Shown here: one piece after another, positions 1 to 15,599 of the stretch
Layout of the letters: each line of letters begins with the position of its first letter
Numbering within the stretch: the first letter of the stretch is position 1
Assembly (NCBI GenBank): GCA_030620095.1
Contig: JAUTXW010000561.1
Coordinates: 1,938,001 to 2,002,000 of the forward strand
Direction: 5' to 3'
Source: Kuschelorhynchus macadamiae
Lineage: Eukaryota > Arthropoda > Insecta > Coleoptera > Curculionidae
Length of the DNA stretch: 64,000 bases
Made by a program: the position numbers and the translations under genes
The notes under the pieces: generated by a model
The model's database searches: none
Told to the model about the DNA's origin: nothing
What the model saw: only the letters and a program-made list of their open reading frames with translations

Positions 1-1801
1 GATAGGAAAAACTATTGTAATCGGCAAAAAAATCACCTCAGAGTCTTTTTTGTATCATTTTGCTTCTGAAGATTCTCACATGACCCATGACGAAATAAAC
101 GTTCTGTTATACTGAACCGGATTGGTCAATACGTCATGTGGCCCAAAATTAATGAATAAGGTATCTTCCATAAAACATGTCTCCTGGAAAAGGAAATCTT
201 GCTGTTTACATAGTGATTAAAAGAAAATTCCAAACTTAAACCTCCATTTTTTTTCAAACTCACTTGCTGCGCCATAGTTAGGTCAATTAAAGCTCCTAGT
301 TTCGCAATGTCCAAGATAACGTAAATAAAACTTATTTATTAAATATTTAAAAAATTAATCTTCTTCTGTCACCGCACCTTTAGAACGCTGCTTCTTTAAG
401 TAAGGCAACATATAATTAGAAGATTTGAGCTATATCAATAAATACACAATAATACATTAAAACACAAGCAGTGGTGACGCTAAAAAAAGCTTGGTATCTA
501 ATAAAATATTTTTTAGCAAATTAATTTATTTAATCTTAAAATTTATTGTAGTTCCACGACCCGCTATTGGTTTTTAAGCCACGCCGGTCACGTGACCCTG
601 TAACAATGTTTACTGTAGACTATTATAGTTTTTTACTATAAGGATCCCTTACCAATGAAAGTAGGATGGTCTAATACCACAGTGGGATGGTCTAATACGT
701 GGGGTTGTCGATCGGGTTTGCCATAGCTAACTAAAACTCTTGTTACTGGTGAAATCTGATCTGTGACTTTGGGTATTTTACTATTTTGCAATAAAAGTAA
801 TTTCTTTATACTGCTTAGAAACTAATACTGGAAATGCATTACTATTCTTCGTATGAAAATTTTATTGCATCATGTTTAAACATATTCACCGTAATGTAAA
901 TTTGTATAAACATTGGTGTTCCTGGTTAGGCTTGGCATCGTCGTACGATCGACCTTATACTGTGAGGTAATCTTGGCAGTGGCTAAATATGTAAATAATG
1001 AACTCTATTTTTATTCTTCCTTTAAGATTCCACCCGTATGCGCTTGTCTTTGTCTTGCTAGTTTTTTAATATCCTGAAAAAAATTGTTTCTATATACTTC
1101 CTAATTTGGCTCATGTTTTTGATGGCATCTGTATGATGATAGTTGTTGGGTATGCAGTCCCAAAATAGTTTTATGGGGACCGTGTTGGGATTATTCTCAA
1201 AACTATTCCCTCTATTATCTGACTTGGTGAGGCTAAGACACTAGCTTTACGAGATGCTGTAGTGGCTGGATTATATATGCTATGATGGGCTGACGATTTC
1301 TGGATATAAGGAGGACTTTCGAAATTCTGTCTTTGCTGAAGCTTAACAGTTGCTCGTTTTTCCACATCTGCTCCCATGCGTTTATTTTTTGGTTAACCTA
1401 GACTAGTAACAGATAAGCTTTTGTTTGCTGAAGTGTTCTTATATAGGAGTGTATATTATACACTGAGATATTCAGCACATAGAATGGGATAGTATATCTA
1501 GGAATATTTTAATTTTAAGAAACTGAAATATTTTTGAAATGAATTATTCCTTTTATATTTTGTAATTTTTGATGATTCATATTTTTTTGAGCTATCTGTT
1601 TAAAAATAATCAATATTAATAGTATTATTTTATATGAATCCGCACATATTTCAATATAGGTTTTTTTTTTATTTTCTGTACTTATTAGGGGTTTCAAACA
1701 GGTGATGTTTTAATCAATAATAATAATTAAACATTTGGCCTCGGGTAATAATATTTAAGTTTAGATTAAGTATTTTGTTAATTATTTAAAATTTCATTTA
1801 G
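1..1801. other. Non-coding stretch, probably intron
   Basis: No gene is supported here. The first ~80 bases resemble a worn copy of the unit head of the array at 8581-10600 (shared tattgtaatcg...aaaaatcacc wording). A 13-base phrase, gatggtctaatac, occurs twice around 665-700. A minus-strand open frame at 1171-1377 has no recognisable motif and probably is not a gene. The end of the stretch, TTTCATTTAG, is a good 3' splice site for the exon at 1802. Confidence 0.5.
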
Positions 1802-2032
1802 ATCAAGACCGAAAAAATTGAAGAATCATGGACTGAAACATCGGTAACTTCATCCCCAGAAAAACCTTCCGCCGAAGCAAATATGCTTCTAAAAATAGCA
1901 GAAAGGCGCGCGGAAAGAGAAAATCGACGTCAAGAACGGGAAAAACGTAGGATAGAGAAAGAGAAGAGGAAGAAGGAAAAAGAAAAGACACGACAGGCTA
2001 AATTAAAAGTGAAAACTGAAAACATGATTAAG
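1802..2032 (+). CDS. Host gene exon A: charged Arg/Lys/Glu helix
   Basis: This is an internal exon of 231 nt, 77 codons, phase 0 at both ends. The acceptor is ATTTCATTTAG and the donor is ATTAAG|GTGAGC. It starts with an acidic Ser/Thr-rich part (IKTEKIEESWTETSV), then from about residue 28 runs into a long stretch of almost only R, K and E with A and Q. That pattern is typical of a single alpha-helix or coiled coil in nuclear and RNA-associated proteins. There is no zinc-finger or enzymatic motif. The matching phases and the compositional continuity with the next exon, 440 bp downstream, support a real gene. I do not recognise the protein. The open frame also runs past the donor into intron, which I do not count. 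Confidence 0.8.
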
Positions 2033-2475
2033 GTGAGCCGCAGAATTATATTGTTTTGCCCTCTTTATGATTTTGAGACGCAAAATGGCCGATTGTTTTT
2101 ATTTTATTTGGAAATTGCGAACGGTGTTTTAATTGACAATTTCTGCTAATCTGTTTAAAAGATATTAAAAGTATTGTCTCTAGCAATAACAACTGAAGTA
2201 CATTTTCTTACAGTAATAAAGTTGATATTTATAGAAAGTAATTGTTTTGCAAAAGGTACTTCCATTCTATCAAAAAGAGATTTTATTAAACATTGATGCG
2301 ACTGTAACGACTTCGTCAATCTTGTTTATTATGTCGATTTCCTTTGTTATCGTTTTTTAAGATTATTTAATAGAATTGGTCATTATTGAGGCAATAATCA
2401 AAATTTTAAGTCTCAGATCCACAAAAATGTATCGAATTGTATAGAAAATTTGATACTAAAACATATTTTTTACAG

Positions 2476-2621
2476 AAAGCTTTAGAATTAGAAGAAGAAG
2501 AGGACGCTGAATCGGATGCATTCAGTAATCAACATATACAGTGGCCGCCCGTACCAATCATTGTTACCCATTCCGTTTTCAAAGAAGTGGGGAAAAGCAT
2601 TTTAATAAACAGCAGTGCCAG
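2476..2621 (+). CDS. Host gene exon B: acidic linker
   Basis: This exon has 146 nt, phase 0 in and phase 2 out. The acceptor TTTTTTACAG has a good pyrimidine tract and the donor is GCCAG|GTAGGT. It continues the charged helix (KALELEEEEDAES), then changes to a globular-looking segment containing WPPVPIIVTHSVFKEVGK. The next usable exon in phase lies 27 kb downstream at 29856, so the intervening transposon-rich DNA is one intron. The 2-nt overhang AG plus A of the next exon restores an Arg codon, which supports joining the two. The function is unknown. Confidence 0.75.
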
Positions 2622-2821
2622 GTAGGTGAGAAAGCGTATTTTAATTTGCCCTTATTAATAACTATCTGTGTATAGTTTGGAACCTATTTTTTTTATTAAA
2701 TTTAAAACAGGTGTTAGCTTTTATTATATGAAAAAGTTTAGAACTATACATGTGTTAATTATTTCTAATCTATAATTTCTGATAAACTGACAAAGAGGTA
2801 ATATATAGACCGGATTCAACA

Positions 2822-3040
2822 AGGCTTGTAGTTATTCTGACGAGTGGTTACGTGATCTCTGCACTATCATGAATCATCACATGGACATACATTAGATCAA
2901 GACATAATAAATCAGACCTCGGCGATACCAGGCTTGTAGTTATTCTGACGAGTGGTTACGCGATCTCTGCACTATCATGAATCATCACATGGACATACAT
3001 TAGATCAAGACATAATAAATCAGACCTCGGCGATACCACC
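2822..3040. repeat. Tandem duplication, ~108-bp unit x2
   Basis: A unit starting aggcttgtagttattctga (2822) is repeated directly at 2930 with almost no change; one visible difference is acgtgatc against acgcgatc. The near identity suggests a recent local duplication. Downstream, gtgatattcgcca also occurs twice (about 3180 and 3227). The rest of 2622-3930 shows no gene. Confidence 0.85.
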
Positions 3041-3928
3041 TCCAGCTTGCCAAATAAACAAATTTTAAACCAGAAATCAGCAGAAAATAACTGGCAAGTT
3101 CTAACCCTACAATCACGTAAGAAGTATTCAAAAAAAAAATCGGTAGGAAGCATGTATGTCCTAGAATCACTTGATCAACAGTGATATTCGCCACACAATA
3201 TCTATGCTTAAGAAACACTTGTTAACCGTGATATTCGCCAGGATCAGTAAACACATGCAAATAAAATGTCTTATACATAAAAACGGAATGTTTTCGCTAT
3301 AAAAATAAAGTCTAGAACGTGAACACGGTTTTCTGATAATTTAGCTACGTGTTAAAAAATTTACCTTTAACTCATTGTCTCTAATAGCATGCGCATGGAG
3401 CTATTCGGTCTTTTACTATGCTGCTTTCACAATTGAAATTTATTTAAATTATTCCAATTCGCGTAGCCACAAATGACGTTTCAAATTTAGACCTATTAAT
3501 ACAGTTTCATGCATCGAGAAAATTATTAAAATAGCAATTTATAAACAACTTTTGAATTATTTTATCAAGCATAATTTTTTTTATTGGAAATCAATCCGAT
3601 TTTCGTTAAGGAACATTCGTTGCGAAACATCTAGACAGCTGAAAATTTTAAAATGGAAAAGACAAATAGATGAAAGTAACTTTATTGTCGGTTGAACTCA
3701 AGCGCGCTTTTGAACAATCGACAAATGCATAACTTAACTATTATTACAATATAGGTGGAGCATTGTTTAGGTGAATACTTGAGGAATCGAGAGTTGTTAG
3801 ACTCGGAAACATCATATCTAAAAAAATTGAAAATAATATTGCTGTTGGGACACAGTGTATTCGGTATTTTTCATTATATGCGTAAATTAAATTGGTTATG
3901 TTGATGGTATTGAATATACTTTAATCTA

Positions 3929-4094
3929 AAGTCTATTCAAATTCATGATAGAATGCAAAAGTTATTTGTTTGCAATACGCATTTAAATAAATATGGCCGA
4001 TTATGATATATGTTTTTAATAAAATCTTAAATGCGTATTATACGCACAATAACATTTGTTTACATATACTTTATCTTGGATTTGAATAGACTTT
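3929..4094. repeat. Palindromic element of ~165 bp
   Basis: The outer arms aaagtctattcaaat and atttgaatagacttt are inverted copies. Inner arms also pair in part (gcaatacgcatttaa against ttaaatgcgtattatacgc). It could fold into one long imperfect hairpin and resembles a small MITE. It contains no coding sequence. Confidence 0.6.
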
Positions 4095-4099
4095 GGTGT

Positions 4100-4850
4100 A
4101 GTAGTGGAAAAAGTCTGAATGAAGTCATAATAAAAAAAATTATACTCCTAAAATTGATAAATATTATTAACAGATTAAAATGTAATGTATCTAAATCTAA
4201 AACAATGTTTCTTACTACTAAAAATAAGTTATCAAATATTAAACTAGCCGACTACAAATTAAAAATGTATAATGAAACTGTAAATTGTACAAATGAGATA
4301 AAAGATATTTTCATAAATACGTAGAGTACTTGTAGAAGAAAAAAAGTGTTCTTTTTCTCGAGAGATGTCAAAAATTGAACCGTTTTTGTCCGCAATCTTT
4401 CAGACGATTGTGCAGCCTTGTTTCGATTACTGCGCCACTTTTGTATATCTATTGAATGAGTAATAGTTATTTATATTCATTGCAAGTCCTACATGATAGA
4501 AGTATGAGAATCATTTTGCAGTGTGATTAAATCATACGCATTAACTTAATGTTAAGAACTTTAAACTACCTTCCGTTGGCTGGTTGACTGAAATTGCTTA
4601 CTATGACATTCATGTATAAATTGAATAACTACTTTAATAAATTTTTAATACTAAGAAGTGAAATTCATGACTACTCCACAAGACTTAAATCACTTTCTCA
4701 TAAAACATCATTTTTTTAAATGTTTGAATGATTTGAATCTCTCCCCACGGAATATTAACTCTTCTACTAGTCCTAATTCATTTAATTTGGCCATAACTAG
4801 TATAACGACCTGTGATGAACTGTGTTGCTACTCATGTTTTTAGACTTTAT
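4100..4850 (+). pseudogene. LINE reverse-transcriptase C-terminal relic
   Basis: Broken + strand frames give pieces typical of the end of a non-LTR reverse transcriptase. NVSKSKTMFL at about 4190 matches the common 'LSLNVSKTK..' block after the YxDD region. IVQPCFDYCATFVYLL at about 4405 matches the 'xxPxxDYCxxV' block, and LQVLHDRSMRIIL at about 4480 matches the 'LQxLQNRxxRxI' block. The catalytic part and everything upstream are missing and there are stops between the pieces, so this is a dead 5'-truncated copy. The clade is uncertain (CR1/Jockey-like). Confidence 0.6.
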
Positions 4851-6860
<2,010 letters not shown>

Positions 6861-8580
6861 TGACATTAAATATTACCAAGTTAGTTATTACCATGTTTGC
6901 CGTTAATATCTATATTTTAATTACCAATCTAATACCTTTCAATACTGACTTCTTTTCTCAATTTTGATAATGTTTTCTGTTAGCCAATTAAAACTATTTC
7001 AAAACAGTTTGTTGAAATTTTTTAATATAATGATTAAAGATGTTTTAATGCATGTCAAAACGATCAAAACTTTTTCAAATGTAACATTGTATTCAGGTGA
7101 GGAAAAGAAAAATATATGAAAAAAAAATTCGTTTATTTACAACCACGTATGTAATGTAAATGACATTTCTGATATTTTAAAAGTTTGAAAAAAAAACATA
7201 TTTCTGACTTTGGCATTTATCCGGATGAAAAGTGACATTTACCTGGGTGGAAAGTGATCAGAAATGTCACTTTCCATCCAAGCAAATGTCGATATTTATT
7301 GAATAACAAAAATGTTTCGATTCTATTCGATAATTTATTTTCATTTTTGTCACGAGAAGGGTTCTCTATAAACCATCGTTTTCTCTCGACAGGAATGAAA
7401 CACTTTCCTCCTAGGTATGTAATATACAATTAGTTTACATCCGATGTTGTTTAAAGTCGGTACGGGGCCATAGCTGTAATTTGATTAAATTTCACGCAGG
7501 GATATTCTTTTCTATAATTCTCGTGCATTTTTTGTTCTAATTTCTTTTTTATATTCGGATTCCAGTAAATGTTTCCTAAAATTAAGGAATTTTACCATTT
7601 ATTGTCTCAGCAAAATGAACCTAAAACAAAAAACTATTACAGGACAGTCATACTCTGTTTGTCTTTCAAACGGTATAGTGTTTATAGGTTTAATTAAAAA
7701 TAGAAAGAATCTATGGCGAATTCCATACCATTGCGAGGAAATATTAAAACTTTACAACCACAACGCAAAAATTCTAGCAAATTTAGATGAAAACATATGC
7801 GTCGCTCGCTCTTGAACTGATCGCTGTGTAAGATCTCTCCATTATTTCGTAACTTTTTGGCTGATTTCGAAATAATACTTCAATAGTTGATTGGACAGTT
7901 CAATTTCAGGGAAATGCAAGATTGCCGCGTTTGGTAAATGTGTGCTTATAACTTAATGTTTTTCAAATGTCAGTTTAATTATTATTGGAACTAAGATACT
8001 GTTTATTTGGCATAATTTTTATAAAAATAGTATCTGTAATTGATTTTTTTTCTTTTTGTGTTTCTTGTAAGTTTTGTTCTTACCTAAATAAAGCCAGGGA
8101 CGTGAATGAAGACAATTTTAAGTTTTGTTGACGATTCAGAAAATAGTATCAATTTTCATAGAAATCTATGGCGAATTATTTCTTTGTTAAATATTTTTCA
8201 GTGTTTGTTGTTGAAAGGTAAGCAGGCTTTAAATTAAAGCTAATGTCTCAAAATACGTACCATAAATTCTACCTTTTTTTTTTTTATAAATATAGTAATG
8301 AAAATCAATAAATTTCCTTTATTCGAAAATTCCCTCGTAATGAACCTTTTCTTATATTAGGAAAGGAACCCAATTTAGTTCTACACATAGTACGACGGAA
8401 TTGAGAGAATATGTTTTTTTGCATCTAGAGACACCGAAACGTGAAGATCTAAAAAATCTCGGAGGATTAGTTGGTAAGAATCAGATTTTTCTCCAAGTCG
8501 GAGGAATTTCTTGATTTTTACTCCCTAAATGTTTTTTCCAGGACCTTAGGACGTACCGTATTGACCCCCCTTTAATTTTT
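6861..8580. other. Intron with small palindrome; no gene seen
   Basis: No gene is supported. A 66-codon open frame at 7615-7815 starts just after a possible acceptor (TTGTCTCAG) but has no recognisable motif. The segment 8325-8395 shares text with 12250-12330 (ccctcgtaatga..., cccaatttagtt), so the array region between is flanked by related sequence. Confidence 0.4.
7234..7290. repeat. Short hairpin-forming inverted repeat
   Basis: The arms gacatttacctgggtgg...aaagtgat and atgtcacttt...ccaagcaaatgtc are near-perfect inverted copies separated by about 5 bases. The element looks like a tiny foldback or the fused ends of a MITE. It contains no coding sequence. Confidence 0.7.
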
Positions 8581-10691
<2,111 letters not shown>

Positions 10692-10748
10692 GTTTCAATT
10701 TTTTCTTGGGGTAGGGGTCTGGGGCTGAAGTAAAACTCGTTTTTTACA

Positions 10749-10793
10749 TACGCCGAGCTTTCGGAAATTTATTGTTTCCTTTTTCAAGGCTAC
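10749..10793 (-). ncRNA. Hammerhead-like hairpin, diverged core
   Basis: Read on the minus strand: GTAGCC, then TTGAAAAA, a helix GGAAA/TTTCC with loop CAATAAA, then GAAAGCTC and GGC. GCC/GGC would form helix I, and the order matches a hammerhead (helix I, core, helix II, GAAA, cleavage-site strand). The usual CTGATGA core is absent, so cleavage activity is doubtful. It lies beside a (TA)n tract, like the PLE-type ends elsewhere in the window. Confidence 0.35.
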
Positions 10794-11344
10794 AATACAA
10801 AACAGAACTTTACAATATTGCACCAGCTCTCTAAATTAAGCTTTAACGTTTTTTTAATATTGAAAATTATATAAAATATCTACATAAAGATATCAAGGAA
10901 GAGAGATGAAAGATTTTAACATTTCTGCTTGACTGAAAAATGTCTTTTTTTGAATTATTACTTTCATTTTCTACATTTTACTTAACTACTTAATTTAATT
11001 ACTAATTCTATGTTTTATTTGTGGTAAATTATGCTTGTTAAAATATTAGGATTCTACATTTATGTTCAAATTAGTTTATGAAAATTAATTTAAACTTAAT
11101 TAATACTCTAGGACTTACGTGCTAGGTGAGTTTTTTACTACATGTAGCTTCTATGTGAAACATTCCAATAGAATTCCAAAAGAATTCCATAGAAGAAATA
11201 CATTTTTCATTGGCTGTTTCACCGCTCTCACCTAGTAGTAACCTGTATAGTGAAAAAAGCTTTTACTAAAAAAATATACTAGACGTGATTAAGCGTTTTT
11301 TTAAACCCTTGATTTTAATTTAAAATATTTTTATTGTTAGGGGG

Positions 11345-11695
11345 CTGTTTCGCGACCTTAGAGTAACAAGAAAGTTTTTTTGCGCTGATTTATTAAACGC
11401 TTAATTTTGACTACCATTTTGTTCTGCCATCTTGAATTCGGATACAAATTGTATGAATTCATCCCTATATCATCATATTGGATATTTATCAAAATTTATA
11501 TCATGTCATCTTTATCTCATATTTTTTTGACCAAAATTTAGTCAGTCGGGTAAGTAATTTTTAGCTGGGCCGCGAACAGATAGGCAGACCGACAGAAAAA
11601 TTTTTTTTGGCATCTAGGGACTTACTAAAATGTGAAAATCTGTAAAAATCTGGGAGGGTGATTTTTCACGATCATAATACTTCCCTCTTACGTTA
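11345..11695 (-). repeat. Inverted copy of the 8581-10600 unit
   Basis: The reverse complement gives the array's phrases in order: cttccctc, tattatgatcgtgaaaaatcaccct, cacatttt, gtccctagatgcc, the gtcggtctgcctatctgttcg run, and the tggcagaacaaaatgg phrase. Together with the array start at 8581 it forms an outer inverted repeat, as a foldback or TIR element would. Confidence 0.75.
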
Positions 11696-11777
11696 GATGA
11701 AATTTGTTCGCAATTTTAGAAGTTTATTTTTTTATCATCAGCAGGTGATATATACTTAATATTTATATTATCTGCTG

Positions 11778-11802
11778 ATATATATATATATAACATATAT
11801 AA

Positions 11803-11899
<97 letters not shown>
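11778..11899. repeat. (TA)n microsatellite
   Basis: TA repeats with taacata and taaataaata interruptions at the left. It abuts the hammerhead-like motif at 11900. A partial inverted copy of atctgctgat lies on its left side (about 11768). Confidence 0.9.
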
Positions 11900-11900
<1 letters not shown>

Positions 11901-12005
11901 CATCTGCTGATGATGCGAAACGCTCGCCCAGAACGTAACAAGTTGTGGTGTAGTGTGGTTAGAACTCATGTATTTTGATCTGTCTTCCACCACAGGTTCC
12001 AGTGT
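11900..12005 (+). ncRNA. PLE terminus with degenerate hammerhead motif
   Basis: The + strand reads CATCTG, then the hammerhead core CTGATGA, then TGC, GAAA and CGCTCGCC, followed by CAGAACG. TCTG/CAGA can form helix I. Helix II is almost absent, so this copy is probably inactive. The following ~70 bases (aacgtaacaagttgtggtg..., ccaccacaggttccagtg) match the minus strand of the PLE end at 51500-51590, which identifies the fragment. PLEs are known to carry hammerhead ribozymes in their terminal repeats. Confidence 0.6.
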
Positions 12006-12996
12006 TAGGATATTTTGCCTACCACTTTCAAAGAAATATTTTATTATATTTTTTTGTTATTATACATAGTTGAAAAAAAAAATAAAATTAAAATGTTTAC
12101 ATTGTGCATTTCATTCTATTTAAGGTCTAATTTCAAATAAGTATTTAATTTAATGTTTTTGAGAAATTTTGTATATCTAAAAAATGCTATATTTTATTTG
12201 CCTTGATCTGTATATTATATCAAAAAATCGATAAACCTTCTTTACTGGAAGTTTCCCTCGTTATGATTTTTTTCCATTTGTTAGGAATAGTGAAATATGA
12301 CCCAATTTAGTTCAGTACATAGTCACAGTATATAATATGTGTTACATATACGTCAAACATTTTTATTGAGCGCCATTGTGTTCCATCCATAGATATATAA
12401 CCAAGAGGAGATATATCTATTTACATTTTATAAGAATTAAACACCATATTTGCTACTCTACGTGTGTTGCTGATCTATTTAGCTTCATAATCTAACATGA
12501 TTTTCTTTGAAACAGTGTTGTCAGTATTATAGATAATTGTAAAGAGCCTTTTCATAATTTTCTTTACTAAAGAAACACTTTTGCATTTGTAGCTAGATTT
12601 CCGCAAACAGAAATATTTTTGCTTTCACTCAAATAATTATCATTAAATTAAACTGAAAAAATGTTTGTTCATGATAATAATTACTACTCATTTATTTTCA
12701 ACCCGTGTTGTAAAAATATAGGCCAACAGAGGCAACACCACCCGCAAGTTCGTTGGTCATGTTTTGCAGATAATGTCACGATACCTATTATTAATTCATA
12801 CTCCATAGAGTATATTGTAGTATTCTACGCCGTGCGTTGTTTCTTCAAGTCGGAATTTGTACTTTTTGTGGATATTTAGTGTGTTTTGTATTTTTTTGGT
12901 GAGATAACTCTTTGAAAGTCTTTAAAAAATTAGATACTTTTAAGCCGGAATTGTCCTTTCACAGGTTGGTTAGGTTCAAGATTAGTTAAGTTAGGT
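12006..12996. other. No gene seen
   Basis: AT-rich sequence. The part at 12250-12330 is a diverged direct copy of 8325-8395. The last bases before 12997 contain GTTAGGT, the left target duplication of the P-type element. Confidence 0.4.
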
Positions 12997-13794
12997 AGGT
13001 TGCCTCGTAACTTCAATCACAATCCGCGTGACGTCATCTTTGTGCAGATTTGCATTTACATGTACGTTTTCTTAGGAGAGACAGGCATATAGGCAACATT
13101 TTTAAAAAAAAAAAAACGTGTTTTCTTATATTATATTGCTTAAATATATGATATTCTGACATTGTAGACTTGGGTTATATATTGAATATGTCCAAAAAAG
13201 ATTTTAATACATAATATTGATCGTTTATTGATAGTACCGTTATAGTACGTAGCGCGACCGTTCTATTTTATCCAACAATTGCAAAACGTTTTTATAATCG
13301 ATTTTAGTAAAAAAAATATTACTCTGCATAAAATATAAAGTTTTAATAATTAAAAAAAATTTGTTAAAAAAATTAGATTATAAATACTTAAAAAAAAAAC
13401 AGAAAAATTATGAATCAAAATTTTAGAGACAGTCGAATTAGAGAGCATAAAAATAAGTAATTTAAAGATTTTTGTATGGTGTAGTTTTTAAGTAATTTTT
13501 ATGGTCGATAAGTTGAAAATTCCAAATTAAGCATTTTTTTACATTTACAATTAATTGTTTAAACAATTCAATAAAAAGTCAATAAAAAAAATTCATTATT
13601 TATTTGATTGATGTAAATAAATAAATGAATAATGAGTTTTTCTGCAGGCTTTTTATTTTAGCTACCATAAACAATAAAAAAAAAATAATAAAAAAGTTTT
13701 CGATTTGTCAACACTAAAATTGACCCTATATGGATTTATTTTTACTTTAAATTAAATTAAAAGAAATGAAACATAGACTTTAGAGTAAAATATT

Positions 13795-13995
13795 TTTATT
13801 AAAGTATGTACAGCATAACATCACACTTCTTTAACAACAGATTAAAAATACTAGAAAAATATGAAACCTTACAATAAAAATAGATGTCTAACAATAATAA
13901 TAATCTTTATTAAAATATGTACGTACAGTATAAAATCACACTTTATTAACGACAGAATAAAAATACTAGAAAAATATGAAACCTTACAATAAAAA
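13795..13995. repeat. Tandem duplication, ~115 bp, in the P-type element
   Basis: The phrases atgtacagcataacatcacac and aaaatactagaaaaatatg occur at about 13805 and 13850, then again with small changes at about 13920 and 13965. The copies are adjacent and direct. They sit in the 3' region of the transposase gene. Confidence 0.8.
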
Positions 13996-15501
13996 TTGAT
14001 CATAAAAATAATCAAGAGTTGATATTTATTAACAGTTTTTTTAATCTTTTTTATAGTTCTTCGTTGTTCAGCTGTCTCTTCAGATTTTCGTTTTAAAGCA
14101 GTTTCTTTTCTTGTCTCATTTAAATATTTTATTCGCATAAATATTCTTTGTCGTGTCCTTGTCAATTCCCTAGTAATGTCTTTGATTTTTTTGTTAATGA
14201 ATGCAGTTGTTTCACCAACAGTATTTTTTTTTAAATGAGAAATTTGTCGGATGACATTTCTTAAAATATTGTTCCATTTTTGAACATTGTCCTGACCAAG
14301 CACTTGAAGGTTCAGTCAAACCACCAAACGACAACTGTTTAACCCAAGAAGCCATAGCATAGGTTGCACACCTATCTGTTCTAACCTGGTCTACTTTATA
14401 AGTATAACTACCAAGGGTAGGATACTTTTCTTGAAACTTCCTAGCTAAGTAACCAGCGATACAAATTAAACCGTCTTTTTCTGCCATGCTTGTTGACGCA
14501 TCAGAAGATCTCGAAGAAGACATGCTGGTTTCACTTAAACTTTCCTGTATTTGTGTGGGAGTGCTGATTGGATCTGGAATAATGGAGATGGTTATCTGAG
14601 CTTTTTTCATAGCTGTGCTGAGCAAAAATTCATTATCTTCTTCAATCGGTACATTTGTCTGGAACTAATCCAGGATTTTTTCCTAAAAGTACCATTCGGA
14701 TCCTATACAATGCATTTAGTGGAGAGGGATGATCATGCAATCCCCCCCTTGTTCAGATCTGAAAAGGAAAAGATTTTAAGGCTTTTTGAATTTGTATTAT
14801 TCATTTAATCCATAATTATTCATAATTTGGTTTTACTTATACCATGGCAGATAATACAAATGGCAATAGATCTCCCAAGAATATCTACTGTTCTCACAAA
14901 CTATTAACATTTGATCTTGATGTCACCATTCTGGTTGAGCGGCCTTCTGTATACAATAATGGTCTAAAATTGACCTTCCAACAGCACAGATATTCTAAAC
15001 CAGCCGTTGTCACTGTTTAGTTTATAGGATTCTAAACTCTACATTAATGATGATTCCTACTTCCCTCCAACTAGAGATATATTGCCGTTTGTTTTATCTT
15101 CTGAGCTCTGAACCACCCTTATAAAAAATCTTTTTGCTATAATACAAAAAAAACATGTTTTGCCATATATAAGATCAAACAGTTAGGTACCTACATGAAA
15201 TTTAGAAATCAAGTCAAGCATTTGCTTTTGGGCAAGACCTATTATATAATTTAATCGAACACTTTTGAGATGACTTTTGACCTATACTTCTGGTATAGAT
15301 ATGTAAGGTTGTCTGTTAATATTTTGATGGTTTTATAATGATTATTTTTTAAACATGTTTTTAAATTGGTATTACTTTAATGAGTATGTGAAACAAACAA
15401 TTCACATGGTTAAAAATTATTAAAAGAATGTGTAATAATGTGGGATTTTACACTAACCTGATTAAAAAAATGTTCTAGGCAATCCTGATTTAGCCTATGC
15501 G

Positions 15502-15599
<98 letters not shown>

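Noticed and set aside
1171..1377. Minus-strand frame of 68 codons with ordinary composition
   Set aside because: No recognised motif, no splice or promoter support, and it lies in a presumed intron.
4031..4324. 97-codon frame as a host gene
   Set aside because: Its second half matches the non-LTR RT C-terminal block and it continues in other frames as a LINE relic.
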